Source of the DNA: Pseudomonas sp. HN11
GTDB taxonomy: Bacteria; Pseudomonadota; Gammaproteobacteria; Pseudomonadales; Pseudomonadaceae
Reading direction: 5' to 3'
Length of the DNA stretch: 64,000 bases
Assembly: GCF_021390155.1 (NCBI RefSeq)
Contig: NZ_CP089985.1
Span: 2,801,001-2,865,000, forward strand
Part shown: piece by piece, positions 27,386 through 36,889 of the stretch
How the letters are laid out: each line of letters starts with the position of its first letter
Position numbering within the stretch: position 1 is the first letter of the stretch
Notes under the pieces: model-generated
The model's input: only the letters and a program-made list of their open reading frames with translations
Databases searched by the model: none
What the model was told of the DNA's origin: nothing
Translations under genes and position numbers: made by a program

Positions 27386-28408
27386 TCATGAGCGTGGGTC
27401 GAAGGCATCACGCAATGCCTCGCCGATAAATACCAGCAGCGAGAGGATCAACGCCAGTGTGAAGAACGCCGTCAGGCCCAGCCAGGGCGCTTGCAGGTTC
27501 TGCTTGCCCTGGGCGATCAACTCACCCAGCGAGGCGCTGCCTGCGGGCATGCCGAAACCGAGGAAGTCCAGGGCGCTCAGGGTAGAAATCGCGCCGGTCA
27601 GGATGAAGGGCAGGTAGCTCAAGGTGGCGGTCATGGCGTTGGGCAAGATGTGCCGACGAATAATCTTGCCGTCACCCAGGCCCAAGGCCCGTGCGGCCTT
27701 GACGTATTCCAGGTTGCGCCCGCGCAGGAACTCGGCGCGCACCACGTCCACCAGGGCCAGCCAGGAAAACAGCGCCATGATCCCCAGCAGCCACCAGAAA
27801 TTCGGCTCGACAAAACCAGACAGGATAATCAGCAGGTACAGCACCGGCAATCCGGACCACACCTCCAGCACACGCTGGCCGATCAAATCCACCCAACCGC
27901 CGTAGTAGCCCTGCAACGCGCCGGCCGCAATGCCGATGGCGGCGCTGATCGCCGTGAGTGCCAGGGCAAACAGGATTGACACCCGCGCGCCAAAGATCAC
28001 CCGCGCCATCACATCCCGCGACTGGTCATCGGTACCCAGCCAGTTCACTGCCGAGGGCGGGCTGGGGGCAGGGCGGGTCAGTTCATAGTTGGGCGTGTCG
28101 TCGCTGAACGGAATCGGCGGGAACAGCATCCAGCCGCCGTCTTGTTTGATCAGCTTTTGCACGTAGTCACTGCGGTAGTCGGCCTGGAACGGCAACTGAC
28201 CGCCGAACTGCTGCTCGGTGTAGCGCTTGAACACCGGGAAATACAGTTCGTTCTTGAAACTCAACACCCAGGGCTTGTCGTTGGCGATCAACTCACCGCC
28301 CAAGGTCAAGATAAACAGGCCGATGAACAGCCACAGCGACCACCAGCCGCGGCGGTTTTTCTTGAAACGCTCGAAACGTCGGCGCGCCACGGGAGACAGG
28401 TTAAGCAT
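27386..28408 (-). CDS. yejE: Peptide ABC transporter permease YejE
   Basis: This 340-residue DppC-type permease has an N-terminal membrane anchor (WWSLWLFIGLFILTLGGELIA), a periplasmic loop typical of YejE (KRYTEQQFGGQLPFQADYRSDYV) and a C-terminal transport domain with the EAA-type stretch RGRNLEYVKAARALGLGDGKIIRRHILP. The length equals E. coli YejE. It overlaps the yejB stop by one base. It forms the channel with YejB. Confidence 0.93.
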   Translation of the reverse strand: MLNLSPVARRRFERFKKNRRGWWSLWLFIGLFILTLGGELIANDKPWVLSFKNELYFPVFKRYTEQQFGGQLPFQADYRSDYVQKLIKQDGGWMLFPPIPFSDDTPNYELTRPAPSPPSAVNWLGTDDQSRDVMARVIFGARVSILFALALTAISAAIGIAAGALQGYYGGWVDLIGQRVLEVWSGLPVLYLLIILSGFVEPNFWWLLGIMALFSWLALVDVVRAEFLRGRNLEYVKAARALGLGDGKIIRRHILPNAMTATLSYLPFILTGAISTLSALDFLGFGMPAGSASLGELIAQGKQNLQAPWLGLTAFFTLALILSLLVFIGEALRDAFDPRS

Positions 28409-29472
28409 CAGGCGTTCCTCGCGGCAAAGTCGATACGCGGGTCCACCAGGGTGTAGCAGAGGTCACCGATGAGCTTTATCAAGAGGCCGAATAACGTGAA
28501 GATGAACAACGAACCGAACACCACCGGGTAATCGCGGGAGACAGCGGCTTCGTAGCTCATGCGGCCGAGGCCATCGAGGGAGAAAATAACCTCGATCAGC
28601 AGGGAGCCGGCGAAGAACACCGCGATGAACGCCTGGGGAATCCCCGAGATTACCAGCAACATGGCGTTGCGAAATACGTGGCCGTACAACACGCGTCTTT
28701 CACTCAAACCCTTGGCGCGCGCGGTCACCACGTACTGGCGCGTGATTTCATTGAGAAATGAGTTTTTGGTGAGGATGGTCAGGGTGGCAAACCCGCCGAT
28801 GACCAACGAGGTCACCGGTAACACCAGATGCCAGAAATAATCGGCAATCTTGCCCACGGTGCTCAGCTCTTCGAAGTTCTCCGACACCAGACCGCGCACT
28901 GGAAACCAGTTCAGCGAGGTGCCACCGGCAAAGACCACGATCAGGAACATTGCAAACAGGAACGCCGGCATCGCATAGCCGATGACGATCGCGGTGCTGC
29001 TCCACACATCGAAGCTGCTGCCATGGCGCACTGCCTTGCGAATCCCCAGGGGGATGGACACTAGGTAGGTGAGCAGCGTGGCCCATAGCCCAAGGGAAAT
29101 GGTTACCGGCATTTTTTCCAGGATCAGGTCGATCACCGTCTTGCCGCGAAAGAAGCTGTTACCAAAATCCAGCTGGGCGTAGCTCTTGAGCATCAGCCAC
29201 AGGCGTTCCGGCGCGGGCTTGTCGAAGCCGTACTGTTTTTCGATGTCTTTGATCAACTTCGGATCCAGGCCACGGCTGGCGCGTGAGCCGCCGCCGATGC
29301 CTTCGCCGGAAGAACCACCGACGCCACCGCTGCCGCCGATGCCTTGCAGGTGGGCGATGGCCTGTTCTACCGGGCCACCGGGAGCAGCCTGCACGATCAC
29401 GAAATTTACCAGCAGGATGATCACCAGCGTCGGGATGATCAGCAGCAGGCGCCGCACGATATAGGCAAACAT
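28408..29472 (-). CDS. yejB: Peptide ABC transporter permease YejB
   Basis: This 354-residue DppB-type permease has an N-terminal span ([20 protein letters not shown]), a Gly/Ser-rich periplasmic loop ([20 protein letters not shown], about residues 44-64) and the EAA-type loop [20 protein letters not shown]. The Gly-rich insert matches the known low-complexity loop of YejB proteins. Start and stop are shared by single-base overlaps with yejA and yejE. Confidence 0.93.
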   Translation of the reverse strand: MFAYIVRRLLLIIPTLVIILLVNFVIVQAAPGGPVEQAIAHLQGIGGSGGVGGSSGEGIGGGSRASRGLDPKLIKDIEKQYGFDKPAPERLWLMLKSYAQLDFGNSFFRGKTVIDLILEKMPVTISLGLWATLLTYLVSIPLGIRKAVRHGSSFDVWSSTAIVIGYAMPAFLFAMFLIVVFAGGTSLNWFPVRGLVSENFEELSTVGKIADYFWHLVLPVTSLVIGGFATLTILTKNSFLNEITRQYVVTARAKGLSERRVLYGHVFRNAMLLVISGIPQAFIAVFFAGSLLIEVIFSLDGLGRMSYEAAVSRDYPVVFGSLFIFTLFGLLIKLIGDLCYTLVDPRIDFAARNA

Positions 29473-31331
29473 CAGCGCGTACCTCCGCGTTTTTTCAGCT
29501 CAGCCTTCATTTGCTCATTCGTCAGTGGGGTGGGGCTGACTTCCCACCAGGTTTCCAGGGCTTCATCGTTTTTCGCTTCGATGGCCGGGCGGCCGAAGCG
29601 GTTCCACCACGCGGCGGACGTGCCGGGCGGGTAGTAGTTGGGGATCCACAGGTAATTCCATTGCAGCACCCGGTCCAACGCGTGGGCGTAGGTGAGCATC
29701 TGCGCTTGGGTGTCCGCCTTGACCAGGCCCTTGATGAGGCGGTCGACGGCCGGGTCCTTGAGTACCATGTAGTTGTTGGCGCCGGGGTCATAGGCGGCGG
29801 TCGATCCGAAATAGTTGTACAGCTCCATACCGGGCGACGTGGTGACCGGAAAACCGGTGACGATCATGTCGTAGTCCCGTGCCATCACGCGGTTTACATA
29901 CTGGGAAGGGTCGATGCGGCGGATATTCAAGGTGATGCCGATCTGCGCCAGGTTACGCTTGTACGGCAGCAGCAGGCGTTCCATGCCGCTTTGGGCATTG
30001 AGGAACGTGAACTCCAGCGGTTCGCCTTCGGCATTCACCAGTTTGTCGCCGTCCGGTTTCCAGCCGGCTTCCTCAAGCAAGGCCAAGGCTTGCAGTTGCT
30101 TGTCGCGGATCATGCCGCTGCCGTCGGTGACCGGCGCCTTGAACACTTGGGTGAACACTTCGTCCGGCACCTGGCCGCGCAACGGCTCAAGAATCGCCAG
30201 CTCCTCCTTGGTTGGCAACTGGCTGGCCGCCAGTGGGCTATTGGAGAAGTAGCTCTGCTGGCGGATGTACATGTTTCGCATCATCTGCCGGTTGGCCCAT
30301 TCGAAGTCCCACAGCATCGCCAAAGCCTGGCGCACGCGGCGGTCCTTGAACATCGGTTTTTGCACGTTGAACACATAACCCTGCGCCGGTTGCGGCATCT
30401 CTTTGGCCAAGTGCGCGCGTTGCAGGCGACCATCGTCCAGGGCCGGGCTGTTGTAGCCGATGGAATACCCGGTGGCGGAAAATTCGCGGTTGAAATCGTA
30501 GGCGCCACCGCGCAATACCTGGCGGGCCACTTCAGTGTCGCCGAAATATTCCAGGCTCAGGTGATCGAAGTTGTACAGGCCCCGGCTGACGGGCAGGTCC
30601 TTGCCCCACCAGTCGGGGTCGCGGGTAAAGGTGATGGTGCTGCCGGAGTCGATCTTGCTGACTTTATAGGGGCCGCTGCCGAGAGGCGCTTCATAACCGC
30701 CGCCGTTGGCGAAGTCGCGGGTCTTCCACCAGTGTTCCGGGAAGACGGGCAGGGTGGCGATGTCCAGGGGCAGGGTGCGGTTTTCATTGCTGGAAAAATC
30801 AAACCGTACCTGGCGCTCGCCTTCGACTTCGACGTGTTTGACGTCGGCGAACAGGGTGCGAAAACGCAGGCTGCCTTGGGTCATCAGCAGGTCGAAGCTG
30901 TAGCGCACATCTTCGGCAGTGATCGGCTTGCCGTCGGCGAAACGTGCCTTGGGGTTGAGGAAGAAACGCAGCGACAGGCCGTCATCGGCGCGCTCCATCT
31001 TCTCGGCGACCAGGCCGTAAACGGTGTAGGGCTCGTCCAGGGAACGCTGGGCCAGCGGCGCGTAAAGCCAGCCGTCGACCTGGGAAACCCCGATGCCTTT
31101 GTCGATATACGGCAGCACATGGTCGAAGCGCCCGATCTCGATGGCCGAGCGACGCAGGGTGCCACCCTTGGGCGCATTCGGGTTGGCGTAGTCGAAATGG
31201 GTAAAGCCGGCGGGGTACTTGGCCGGTTCACCGTACACGGTCAGGTACGGTTGAGGCGCCGCGATCACGGCCGTGCTGGCCAGCAGCAAGGCCAGGGTCG
31301 AGCTAAAAATATAGGAAAAAGCCAATCGCAT
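29472..31331 (-). CDS. yejA: Periplasmic oligopeptide-binding protein YejA
   Basis: This 619-residue family 5 solute-binding protein has a signal peptide ([20 protein letters not shown]) with cleavage near VIAAP. Typical landmarks are [20 protein letters not shown] and the [23 protein letters not shown] region. It binds oligopeptides and supplies YejBEF; in Pseudomonas the related Npp system also takes in uridyl peptide antibiotics. The start at 31331 has AAGG 6 bases upstream and gives a normal signal peptide; the frame reaching 31385 adds an unlikely basic extension. Confidence 0.9.
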   Translation of the reverse strand: MRLAFSYIFSSTLALLLASTAVIAAPQPYLTVYGEPAKYPAGFTHFDYANPNAPKGGTLRRSAIEIGRFDHVLPYIDKGIGVSQVDGWLYAPLAQRSLDEPYTVYGLVAEKMERADDGLSLRFFLNPKARFADGKPITAEDVRYSFDLLMTQGSLRFRTLFADVKHVEVEGERQVRFDFSSNENRTLPLDIATLPVFPEHWWKTRDFANGGGYEAPLGSGPYKVSKIDSGSTITFTRDPDWWGKDLPVSRGLYNFDHLSLEYFGDTEVARQVLRGGAYDFNREFSATGYSIGYNSPALDDGRLQRAHLAKEMPQPAQGYVFNVQKPMFKDRRVRQALAMLWDFEWANRQMMRNMYIRQQSYFSNSPLAASQLPTKEELAILEPLRGQVPDEVFTQVFKAPVTDGSGMIRDKQLQALALLEEAGWKPDGDKLVNAEGEPLEFTFLNAQSGMERLLLPYKRNLAQIGITLNIRRIDPSQYVNRVMARDYDMIVTGFPVTTSPGMELYNYFGSTAAYDPGANNYMVLKDPAVDRLIKGLVKADTQAQMLTYAHALDRVLQWNYLWIPNYYPPGTSAAWWNRFGRPAIEAKNDEALETWWEVSPTPLTNEQMKAELKKRGGTR

Positions 31332-31410
31332 TGTCAGCCTTGAACGCCGTATGAAGATGAAAAGGGATTTGTACGCTAACGGCATCTGCGTCGCCAGTCA
31401 TCACATGCAC

Positions 31411-31436
31411 AACGGCCCACCAAAAGGCGGGCCGTT
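31411..31436 (-). terminator. Hairpin downstream of the second parvulin gene
   Basis: AACGGCCCACC and GGCGGGCCGTT pair with one mismatch around an AAAA loop, between the parvulin stop (31462) and yejA. The U-run is poor (GTTGTGC), so it may only slow polymerase. Confidence 0.5.
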
Positions 31437-31461
31437 GTTCAGAACATCAGCGCAGACTGGA

Positions 31462-31743
31462 TCAGTCCTGGCGGCTGGTGACTTCCAGCAGGTGGTAGCC
31501 GAACTGGGTTTTCACTGGGCCTTGTACGGTGTTGACCGGGGCGCTGAACACAACGGTGTCGAATTCCTTGACCATCTGGCCTGGGCCGAACGAACCGAGG
31601 TTGCCGCCGTCGCGGCTCGATGGGCAGCTGGAGTTGGCTTTGGCGATTTCTGCGAAATCGGCGCCGCCTTCGATTTGGGCCTTGAGTTCGTTGCACTTGT
31701 CTTCAGTGGAAACGAGGATGTGACGGGCGGTGGCTTTGGCCAT
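31462..31743 (-). CDS. Single-domain parvulin peptidyl-prolyl isomerase (second copy)
   Basis: This 93-residue cytoplasmic PpiC-like parvulin has ARHILVST, FAEIAKANSSCPSSRDGGNLGSF, GQMVKEFDTVVF and FGYHLLEV. It is clearly homologous to the protein at 17018-17293 but differs at about half of its positions, so the two are old paralogues. AAGGAG lies 8 bases before the ATG. It lies upstream of yejA on the same strand, but the hairpin at 31411 suggests separate transcription. Confidence 0.93.
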   Translation of the reverse strand: MAKATARHILVSTEDKCNELKAQIEGGADFAEIAKANSSCPSSRDGGNLGSFGPGQMVKEFDTVVFSAPVNTVQGPVKTQFGYHLLEVTSRQD

Positions 31744-31791
31744 GGAAATAACTCCTTGAGTGAAAAGGGTGAGCCTACCGGATTCAGGCGG

Positions 31792-32214
31792 TTATTTCCT
31801 GGCAAAGTTCCCGTCGATTGCCTGAGTGGCCTTCTGCAGCGCCAGTTGTTGCTCAGTGAATTGCCCGGCGCTCAAGCCTTGGAACATGTCAGTCGGTGAG
31901 TCCATGAGGGTGATGCCGCGATTGGCAAACCGGGACACTACCTTGGGGGCAAAGATCATCGCCAGAAGAGAAGCATTGAGCAGGGCCAGGTCATACCCGG
32001 AGCGCCCGCAGAGTAATTTGCCCTGCACGGTCTCGTAGGAATCGTAGATCACCTTGATGCAAGTGGCCCTCTCGAACTCGGCCAGGGTGGTTTCACCGAT
32101 GTAGTCCGCCCAGTTGTAGATGCGCAAGGTATTGCCGGGGTCGTCGGCAGCCTTGCTCAAGGTGGAGGAGGCAAGCAGTACAGCGCTGAACAGGACGACA
32201 AAGGCTTTACGCAT
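31792..32214 (-). CDS. Truncated PotF-like secreted protein (polyamine-binding protein remnant or small domain protein)
   Basis: This 140-residue protein has a signal peptide (MRKAFVVLFSAVLLASSTLS, cleavage near KAADD). Residues about 28-85 resemble the first lobe of the polyamine-binding protein PotF/SpuD (TLRIYNWADYIGETTLAEFERATCIKV, GKLLCGRSGYDLALLNAS, quoted in parts). PotF proteins are about 365 residues, and the hinge and second lobe are absent; the last 45 residues match nothing I recognise. The signal peptide and reading frame are intact and GGTGGG lies before the ATG at 32214. It is either a decaying gene or a small exported protein derived from PotF. Confidence 0.6.
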   Translation of the reverse strand: MRKAFVVLFSAVLLASSTLSKAADDPGNTLRIYNWADYIGETTLAEFERATCIKVIYDSYETVQGKLLCGRSGYDLALLNASLLAMIFAPKVVSRFANRGITLMDSPTDMFQGLSAGQFTEQQLALQKATQAIDGNFARK

Positions 32215-32311
32215 GGGGACCCACCTTGAGTTGTGCTTGTTATCAGGCTGAGGGACTGATTGCACTGTCAGGCAGGTGGCCGATGGGCGCCATGCCCCGT
32301 TCGGGTAGGGT

Positions 32312-32806
32312 TCAGCTCAGGACGATGTAGTGGTTCTGCTGGAGGAGCGGCCGGTGCGGGCCCTGAATCAGGTGGATATAACGACCGTCTACCAGATCGA
32401 TGGGCAGGCAGTCGTCGATGTCCAGCACCCCATCGGTGTGGGCTTGGGACCATTGGCGCAGCATGTGTTGCTTGCCTTTGCTCGTGGCCTCCCTTTTGTT
32501 GCGGGCAACCACCAGCAGGTAGTGATGGGCTTCGCCAAAGCGGTTGGACTCATAACCGCCAAGGTTGATGAAGTACAGGCGGTGCGCGTCAGCAGCGGGG
32601 GCCAAATGGCTGAGTTCGACTTTCCAACCGTCGACGCCATCCACGGCCATCCAGGAATCGATATGTACACCCTTGGGGCTACCGAACCAGTCGGCGCGTA
32701 ATTGCGGGTAAGCCGCTTCCAGCGTGTCCGCTACAACGAACACCACATCGTGAACCTCAATTTTTGCCCGTGGGTGTTTGCCCCCGAGCATGACGACAAA
32801 CAGCAT
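32312..32806 (-). CDS. DUF1543 domain protein
   Basis: This 164-residue cytoplasmic protein begins MLFVVMLGGKHPRAKIEVHDVVFVVAD and continues with RLYFINLGGY and HHYLLVVARNKREATSKGK, the pattern of DUF1543 proteins. Two similar halves (GWKVEL.. and DGRYIHL..) suggest an internally repeated fold. The function is unknown. AGGAAG lies 8 bases before the ATG. It is divergent from the aldo/keto reductase gene. Confidence 0.8.
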   Translation of the reverse strand: MLFVVMLGGKHPRAKIEVHDVVFVVADTLEAAYPQLRADWFGSPKGVHIDSWMAVDGVDGWKVELSHLAPAADAHRLYFINLGGYESNRFGEAHHYLLVVARNKREATSKGKQHMLRQWSQAHTDGVLDIDDCLPIDLVDGRYIHLIQGPHRPLLQQNHYIVLS

Positions 32807-32912
32807 TGCAGAGACTTCCTGGCGACTTCGCAGAGGCCAACCATACTTCGATTGAACCCTTTTGTCCGGTCAATGCCACACTGTTTATCCGCGAACTCAT
32901 CAGGAGGTTGTC

Positions 32913-33734
32913 ATGCGTACCATTGATCTGGCGGGTGTTCCCGTCCCTGTCATCGGCCAGGGAACCTGGCGCATGGGCGAAAATCCCGACCAGCACCGCG
33001 CTGAAGTTGCCGCGCTGCAATTGGGCATCGACGAGGGCATGACCCTGATCGATACCGCCGAAATGTACGGTGAGGGCGGCGCTGAAACAGTCGTCGGCGA
33101 CGCCATTCGCGGCAGGCGCGACCAGGTGTTCCTGGTGAGCAAGGTTTACCCACACAACGCCAGCCACACAGGCGTGCCTCGTGCCTGTGAAGCCAGCCTC
33201 CAACGCCTGGGCACGGACTACATTGATCTTTATCTGCTGCACTGGCGCGGCCAATATCCTTTGGAAGAAACCGTCGAAGCGTTCGAGCGCCTGCGCGAAG
33301 CGGGCAAGATCGGACGCTGGGGCGTCTCCAATTTTGATGTGGCTGACCTGCAGGAGCTCGCGTCCCCGGCCTGTGCCACCAACCAGGTGCTCTACAACAT
33401 CGAAGAGCGTGGCGTCGAATTTGACTTGCTACCTTGGTGGCAACAGCATCACTTGCCGTTGATGGCGTACTGCCCAATCGCACAGGGCGGCGAGCTGTTG
33501 TCCAGCCCGACCCTCAAGCAGATTGCCCGTCGTCACGAGGCCACCCCCGCGCAGGTTTCCCTGGCCTGGGTGCTGCGCCAGGATGGTGTTATCGCGATCC
33601 CCAAGGCCGTCACCCCGGAGCATGTGCGACTCAACGCCAGCGCCGCCAATCTGGTGCTGGATGAGCACGATCTGGACGCAATTGATCGTGTGTTTGGCGC
33701 ACCCAAGCGCAAGCATCCACTGGCGATGGTTTAG
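32913..33734 (+). CDS. Aldo/keto reductase
   Basis: This 273-residue NADPH-dependent reductase has the catalytic Asp/Tyr in LIDTAEMYGEGGAETVVG, Lys in VFLVSKVYPHN and His in LYLLHWRG. The C-terminal nucleotide site is at VIAIPKAVTPEHVRLNASA. The family reduces aldehydes and ketones. AGGAGG lies 5 bases before the ATG, an ideal RBS; the ORF upstream of 32913 is ignored. The substrate is unknown. It ends before a strong hairpin and the convergent hcp. Confidence 0.92.
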   Translation: MRTIDLAGVPVPVIGQGTWRMGENPDQHRAEVAALQLGIDEGMTLIDTAEMYGEGGAETVVGDAIRGRRDQVFLVSKVYPHNASHTGVPRACEASLQRLGTDYIDLYLLHWRGQYPLEETVEAFERLREAGKIGRWGVSNFDVADLQELASPACATNQVLYNIEERGVEFDLLPWWQQHHLPLMAYCPIAQGGELLSSPTLKQIARRHEATPAQVSLAWVLRQDGVIAIPKAVTPEHVRLNASAANLVLDEHDLDAIDRVFGAPKRKHPLAMV

Positions 33735-33746
33735 TCACTGGCAGGC

Positions 33747-33768
33747 GCGGCACCTTCCTTGGTGCCGC
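33747..33768. terminator. Hairpin between convergent aldo/keto reductase and hcp genes
   Basis: GCGGCACC and GGTGCCGC form a perfect 8-bp stem with a TTCCTT loop, midway between the two convergent stops. Confidence 0.65.
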
Positions 33769-33785
33769 TCCTAGGCTAATCCGGT

Positions 33786-34301
33786 TTAACCCGCAACCGG
33801 GCTGCGCCAGTCATCCGAACCGGAGGTACCGGACACTTCGTGGGTCCATACGATCTTGCGATAGGTGAAGTACACATCCTCCAGATGAGTGAAGTGTGCG
33901 TTGTCCGGGGCCTGGCAGTTGGGCATGCGTGACTGGATATCCACGATGGTCGCCCCCTCCAGTTCAATGGTGAAGTAGTGCTCCTGGGTGCCAGCGGAGG
34001 AGGTACGCAGCCATTCCAGTCGACACTTGACCTCTTCGCCGCTGGTTAGCGCGCTGAACAGCAATGGCGAGGATTTATCGAAGACTTTACTGATCATCAA
34101 GGGTTTATGGACCCTCTGGCCTGTTGGCTGGCCCGACTGTGGGTCACGCGGAATGATCACTTGGTGAGAAAAGGCCTGGACGAGGATCTGGTCCTCATGG
34201 CCCTCCTGGTAAATGTTACCTACCGAGTCCTGGGTAAACGTGCCTGCCGTGATCAAACCTTGTTTGACGCCGGTGATGGAGAGATACGCGGGTGTTGGCA
34301 T
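33786..34301 (-). CDS. hcp: Hcp family type VI secretion tube protein
   Basis: This 171-residue Hcp protein begins PTPAYLSITGVKQGLITAG and has the long N-terminal loop with VGNIYQEGHEDQILVQAFSH and the HKPLMISKVFDKSSPLLF core. Hcp hexamers stack into the inner tube that is fired through the sheath. The start at 34301 has AAGGAA 8 bases upstream; the frame extending to 34403 is rejected. It lies divergent from the T6SS operon, so it has its own promoter and can be expressed at the higher level this protein needs. Confidence 0.93.
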   Translation of the reverse strand: MPTPAYLSITGVKQGLITAGTFTQDSVGNIYQEGHEDQILVQAFSHQVIIPRDPQSGQPTGQRVHKPLMISKVFDKSSPLLFSALTSGEEVKCRLEWLRTSSAGTQEHYFTIELEGATIVDIQSRMPNCQAPDNAHFTHLEDVYFTYRKIVWTHEVSGTSGSDDWRSPVAG

Positions 34302-34778
34302 GACGGGTTTCCTTGCCTGATTGAAGTGGTAGTCCCAAACGTTATATGTGCCGATTGGGCGAGTGCTTACTACAAGAAGCGTGCCTGAAAGTGTGCGAGC
34401 CAATAAAGTCAGGGTCGCCGAGTTATATAGGTTCGGGTTTTCAATTGGATAGGCTGGGTTTGGTCGGTTTAAGTTGTATTCGCTTGCGCAACTGTGCGCA
34501 CTTAGTTGCTCAGTTGAAACGTTGTGTGGGTATTGAAGTTGTAAGGGGAATCGAGAAAATACCTATGATTGAGTGCGCAAAAAACTGCACAGTGGCTGAT
34601 TTTAGGGATTTGTAGGAAAAGGATTAAGTGCCGTTCTGTCGCTTGCTGAATGTTTTATCCATGGCTATGGTTTGGAAGCTTTGCAGGGATTCTCGCAAAG
34701 TTAAAATGGCATTCTGGTGCGCACTTTATGCGAAATTAGTTCGCCTTTCCTGTATTGATCAGTTGTGCCTGGTGCAGA
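34302..34778. promoter_or_regulatory. Divergent hcp/tssA intergenic region with four TGCGCA sites
   Basis: This 477-base region has lower GC than its surroundings and no gene. It contains TGCGCA at 34485, 34495, 34574 and 34718; GTGCGCACTT occurs twice exactly (34494-34503 and 34717-34726). ACTGTGC (34491) and GCACAGT (34587) are inverted. I checked every GG and CC here by eye and found no GG-N10-GC on either strand, so no sigma-54 promoter is visible. It must hold the promoters for hcp and the operon. Confidence 0.5.
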
Positions 34779-36332
34779 ATGTCTCATTCGGACAAGTTGT
34801 GTGATTATTACCTTGAAGTTGCAAGTGTACCCTGTACGCAAACAAGTTTTGTGGGCGGCGATATGCGCTTTTCGAGTGAATATGAAGTTCTGGAATCCGA
34901 GTTGGCCAAGGCACGATCGATTCATGGCGGCAGCCAGCCCGACTGGCAAAAAGTCGTGGAGACCAGCGAAATCATGTTGCGGCATCAGTCCAAGGATCTG
35001 CGCGTGGCTGTCTGGCTGACCTGGGCGTTGCACCAGCGTGAATCCTACCCAGGGTTATTGGCCGGGCTGGGGTTATTGCGCTATCTCTGCGAGCATCATT
35101 GGTCGGTGGTCCACCCCGAAAAACTGCGCACCCGTAGCGCGGCGTTCGGATGGTTGGTGTTGCGTCTTGAGCCTCTGTTTGCGCAAGGTGTGCCGCTGCA
35201 TAACCAGCAGCGCTTATTCCGTGCAGTACTTGAGCACCTGATAGGCCTTGATGAGCTATGGGGCAAACACATGGGCGATGGAGCGCCGCTGCTGCTGCCG
35301 ATTCGCAGGCAATTGGCTCTACGGCTGGAGCAGGCCGCGCAGGACGCTGCTCCGGCGGCCGGGTTGAACGGTGTGATTGCACAGGCCAAGCAGGCGACCA
35401 GCCAATTGCTCAAACCTGAAACGGTGGTGGACAACGAAAAAGACGCCTGCAAGTTGCTGCGCACCTTGCAGGAGCAGGCCCGTCCGCTTTGTGCCTGGTG
35501 GTTACGCCAGAATGCTACCGACCTGCGCGCCTTGCGCTTCAACCGAACATTGAACTGGTTGGCACTGACCAGCTACCCGGATGCCGACAATGAACGGATT
35601 ACAGCCTTGCGCGGGCCAGCCCCCGACAAGCTCAAACGTTATCAGGAGCGTTTTGCCCAAGGCCAATACGTCGACCTGGTCCTTGAACTCGAGGTCAGTC
35701 TCGCGGGTGCGATGTTCTGGTTCGACGGACTGTACATGCTCTGGCAATGCCTGGACGCGTTGCACGCTGACCAGGCCATGACCGAGCTGGAAGTGACATT
35801 CGCCTTGCTGTTGCAACGCTTGCCGGACCTGCTCGCATTTCGTTTTTACGACGGTGCCCCTTTTGCCGACACCGCTACGCGCGACTGGATCACGCTGCAG
35901 GTTGCGCGTCACCTGCAAATGCCCGAATCACCCACCGTGATAGTTGATACCGAAGCTGAGCCCTGGGAGACCGCCTTTCAGGCGGTGGCTCCCCGTCTGC
36001 GTAAGCAGGGGCTCAAGGCCGCCATCCGTGAGCTCAAGCAGGGCATGCACGCCGCTCGCAGTGACCGCGCGCGCTTTCATTGGCGGTTGGCCCAGGCACG
36101 CCTGTGTGTGCAGGCCGGTAAACATGAGCTGGCAAGCATCCAGCTCGAACACCTGGACCACGAACTGCAATGCACAGGCCTTGAACGCTGGGAGCCGGAG
36201 CTGGCAATGCAGGTGACACAGCTGCTGTACCGGTGCTGCGACCTGCTGCCACGAAACCACCCCGTGCGTGAGCGCAAGGAAGACACCCATCGCAGGCTGT
36301 GCCTCTTCGATCTGGAAGCGGTACTTGAATAG
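34779..36332 (+). CDS. tssA: Type VI secretion protein TssA
   Basis: This 517-residue protein has an ImpA-type N-terminal domain (residues about 10-120; SSEYEVLESELAKA and the WLTWALHQRESYPGLLAGLGLL helices) and a C-terminal VasJ-like domain. TssA caps the distal sheath end and coordinates assembly from the baseplate. I chose ATG 34779 because the usual short leader before the RYDPEY-like segment (here RFSSEY) is retained; the RBS is poor. A start at 34863 is possible. It is the first gene of a long operon. Confidence 0.9.
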   Translation: MSHSDKLCDYYLEVASVPCTQTSFVGGDMRFSSEYEVLESELAKARSIHGGSQPDWQKVVETSEIMLRHQSKDLRVAVWLTWALHQRESYPGLLAGLGLLRYLCEHHWSVVHPEKLRTRSAAFGWLVLRLEPLFAQGVPLHNQQRLFRAVLEHLIGLDELWGKHMGDGAPLLLPIRRQLALRLEQAAQDAAPAAGLNGVIAQAKQATSQLLKPETVVDNEKDACKLLRTLQEQARPLCAWWLRQNATDLRALRFNRTLNWLALTSYPDADNERITALRGPAPDKLKRYQERFAQGQYVDLVLELEVSLAGAMFWFDGLYMLWQCLDALHADQAMTELEVTFALLLQRLPDLLAFRFYDGAPFADTATRDWITLQVARHLQMPESPTVIVDTEAEPWETAFQAVAPRLRKQGLKAAIRELKQGMHAARSDRARFHWRLAQARLCVQAGKHELASIQLEHLDHELQCTGLERWEPELAMQVTQLLYRCCDLLPRNHPVRERKEDTHRRLCLFDLEAVLE

Positions 36333-36364
36333 GCTTTCGAGCCACATGAAAAAGGAGATGCACC

Positions 36365-36862
36365 ATGGCCAAAGAAGGTTCGGTAGCCCCCAAAGAGCGT
36401 ATCAACATCACGTTCAAACCCGCCATTGGCGGGGCGCAGGAAGAGGTTGAACTGCCCCTGAAACTGTTGGTGCTGGGCGATTTCACCCGTCGTGAGGATG
36501 TGCGCAAGCTTGAAGACCGCAAGCCCATTGCGATCGACAAAAACACGCTGGATGACGTATTGGCCAAACAGGCGTTGAGCCTGACGCTGAGTGTGCCCAA
36601 TCGCTTGCAGGGGGATGCAGGCGTGGAAGAACTGGCGATTCAGGTACGCATTGCTTCCATGAAGGACTTCAATCCCGCGAATCTGGTTCAGCAGGTTCCC
36701 GAATTGCACAAGCTGATGGCGTTGCGTGAGGCACTCATGGCTCTAAAAGGCCCCTTGGGCAACACCCCGAGTTTTCGCAACGCAATCGAGCAGGCCCTGG
36801 CGAATGACGAGTCGCGCGCTCGGGTACTGGCAGAGCTGGGGCTGAACAGCCCACAAGCCTGA
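36365..36862 (+). CDS. tssB: Type VI secretion sheath small subunit TssB
   Basis: This 165-residue protein of the VipA/TssB family has INITFKPAIGGAQEEVELPLKLLVLGDF, VPNRLQGDAGVEELAIQV and the C-terminal VQQVPELHKLMALREALMALKGPLG that pairs with TssC. AAGGAG lies 7 bases before the ATG. With TssC it builds the contractile sheath. Confidence 0.96.
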   Translation: MAKEGSVAPKERINITFKPAIGGAQEEVELPLKLLVLGDFTRREDVRKLEDRKPIAIDKNTLDDVLAKQALSLTLSVPNRLQGDAGVEELAIQVRIASMKDFNPANLVQQVPELHKLMALREALMALKGPLGNTPSFRNAIEQALANDESRARVLAELGLNSPQA

Positions 36863-36889
36863 CATATTCAGTAAAAGGACACTGACCGA

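Noticed and set aside
28500..29472. Gly/Ser-rich stretch in yejB as a possible frameshift or repeat expansion
   Set aside because: Such a low-complexity periplasmic loop is normal for YejB, and the frame is intact with correct length.
34706..34723. Sigma-54-like TGGCATTCTGGTGCGC before tssA
   Set aside because: The spacing from GG to GC is 9 or 11, not 10.
34755..34778. Upstream TTG start for tssA
   Set aside because: It has no RBS and adds residues with no counterpart in TssA proteins; ATG 34779 is kept although its RBS is also weak.
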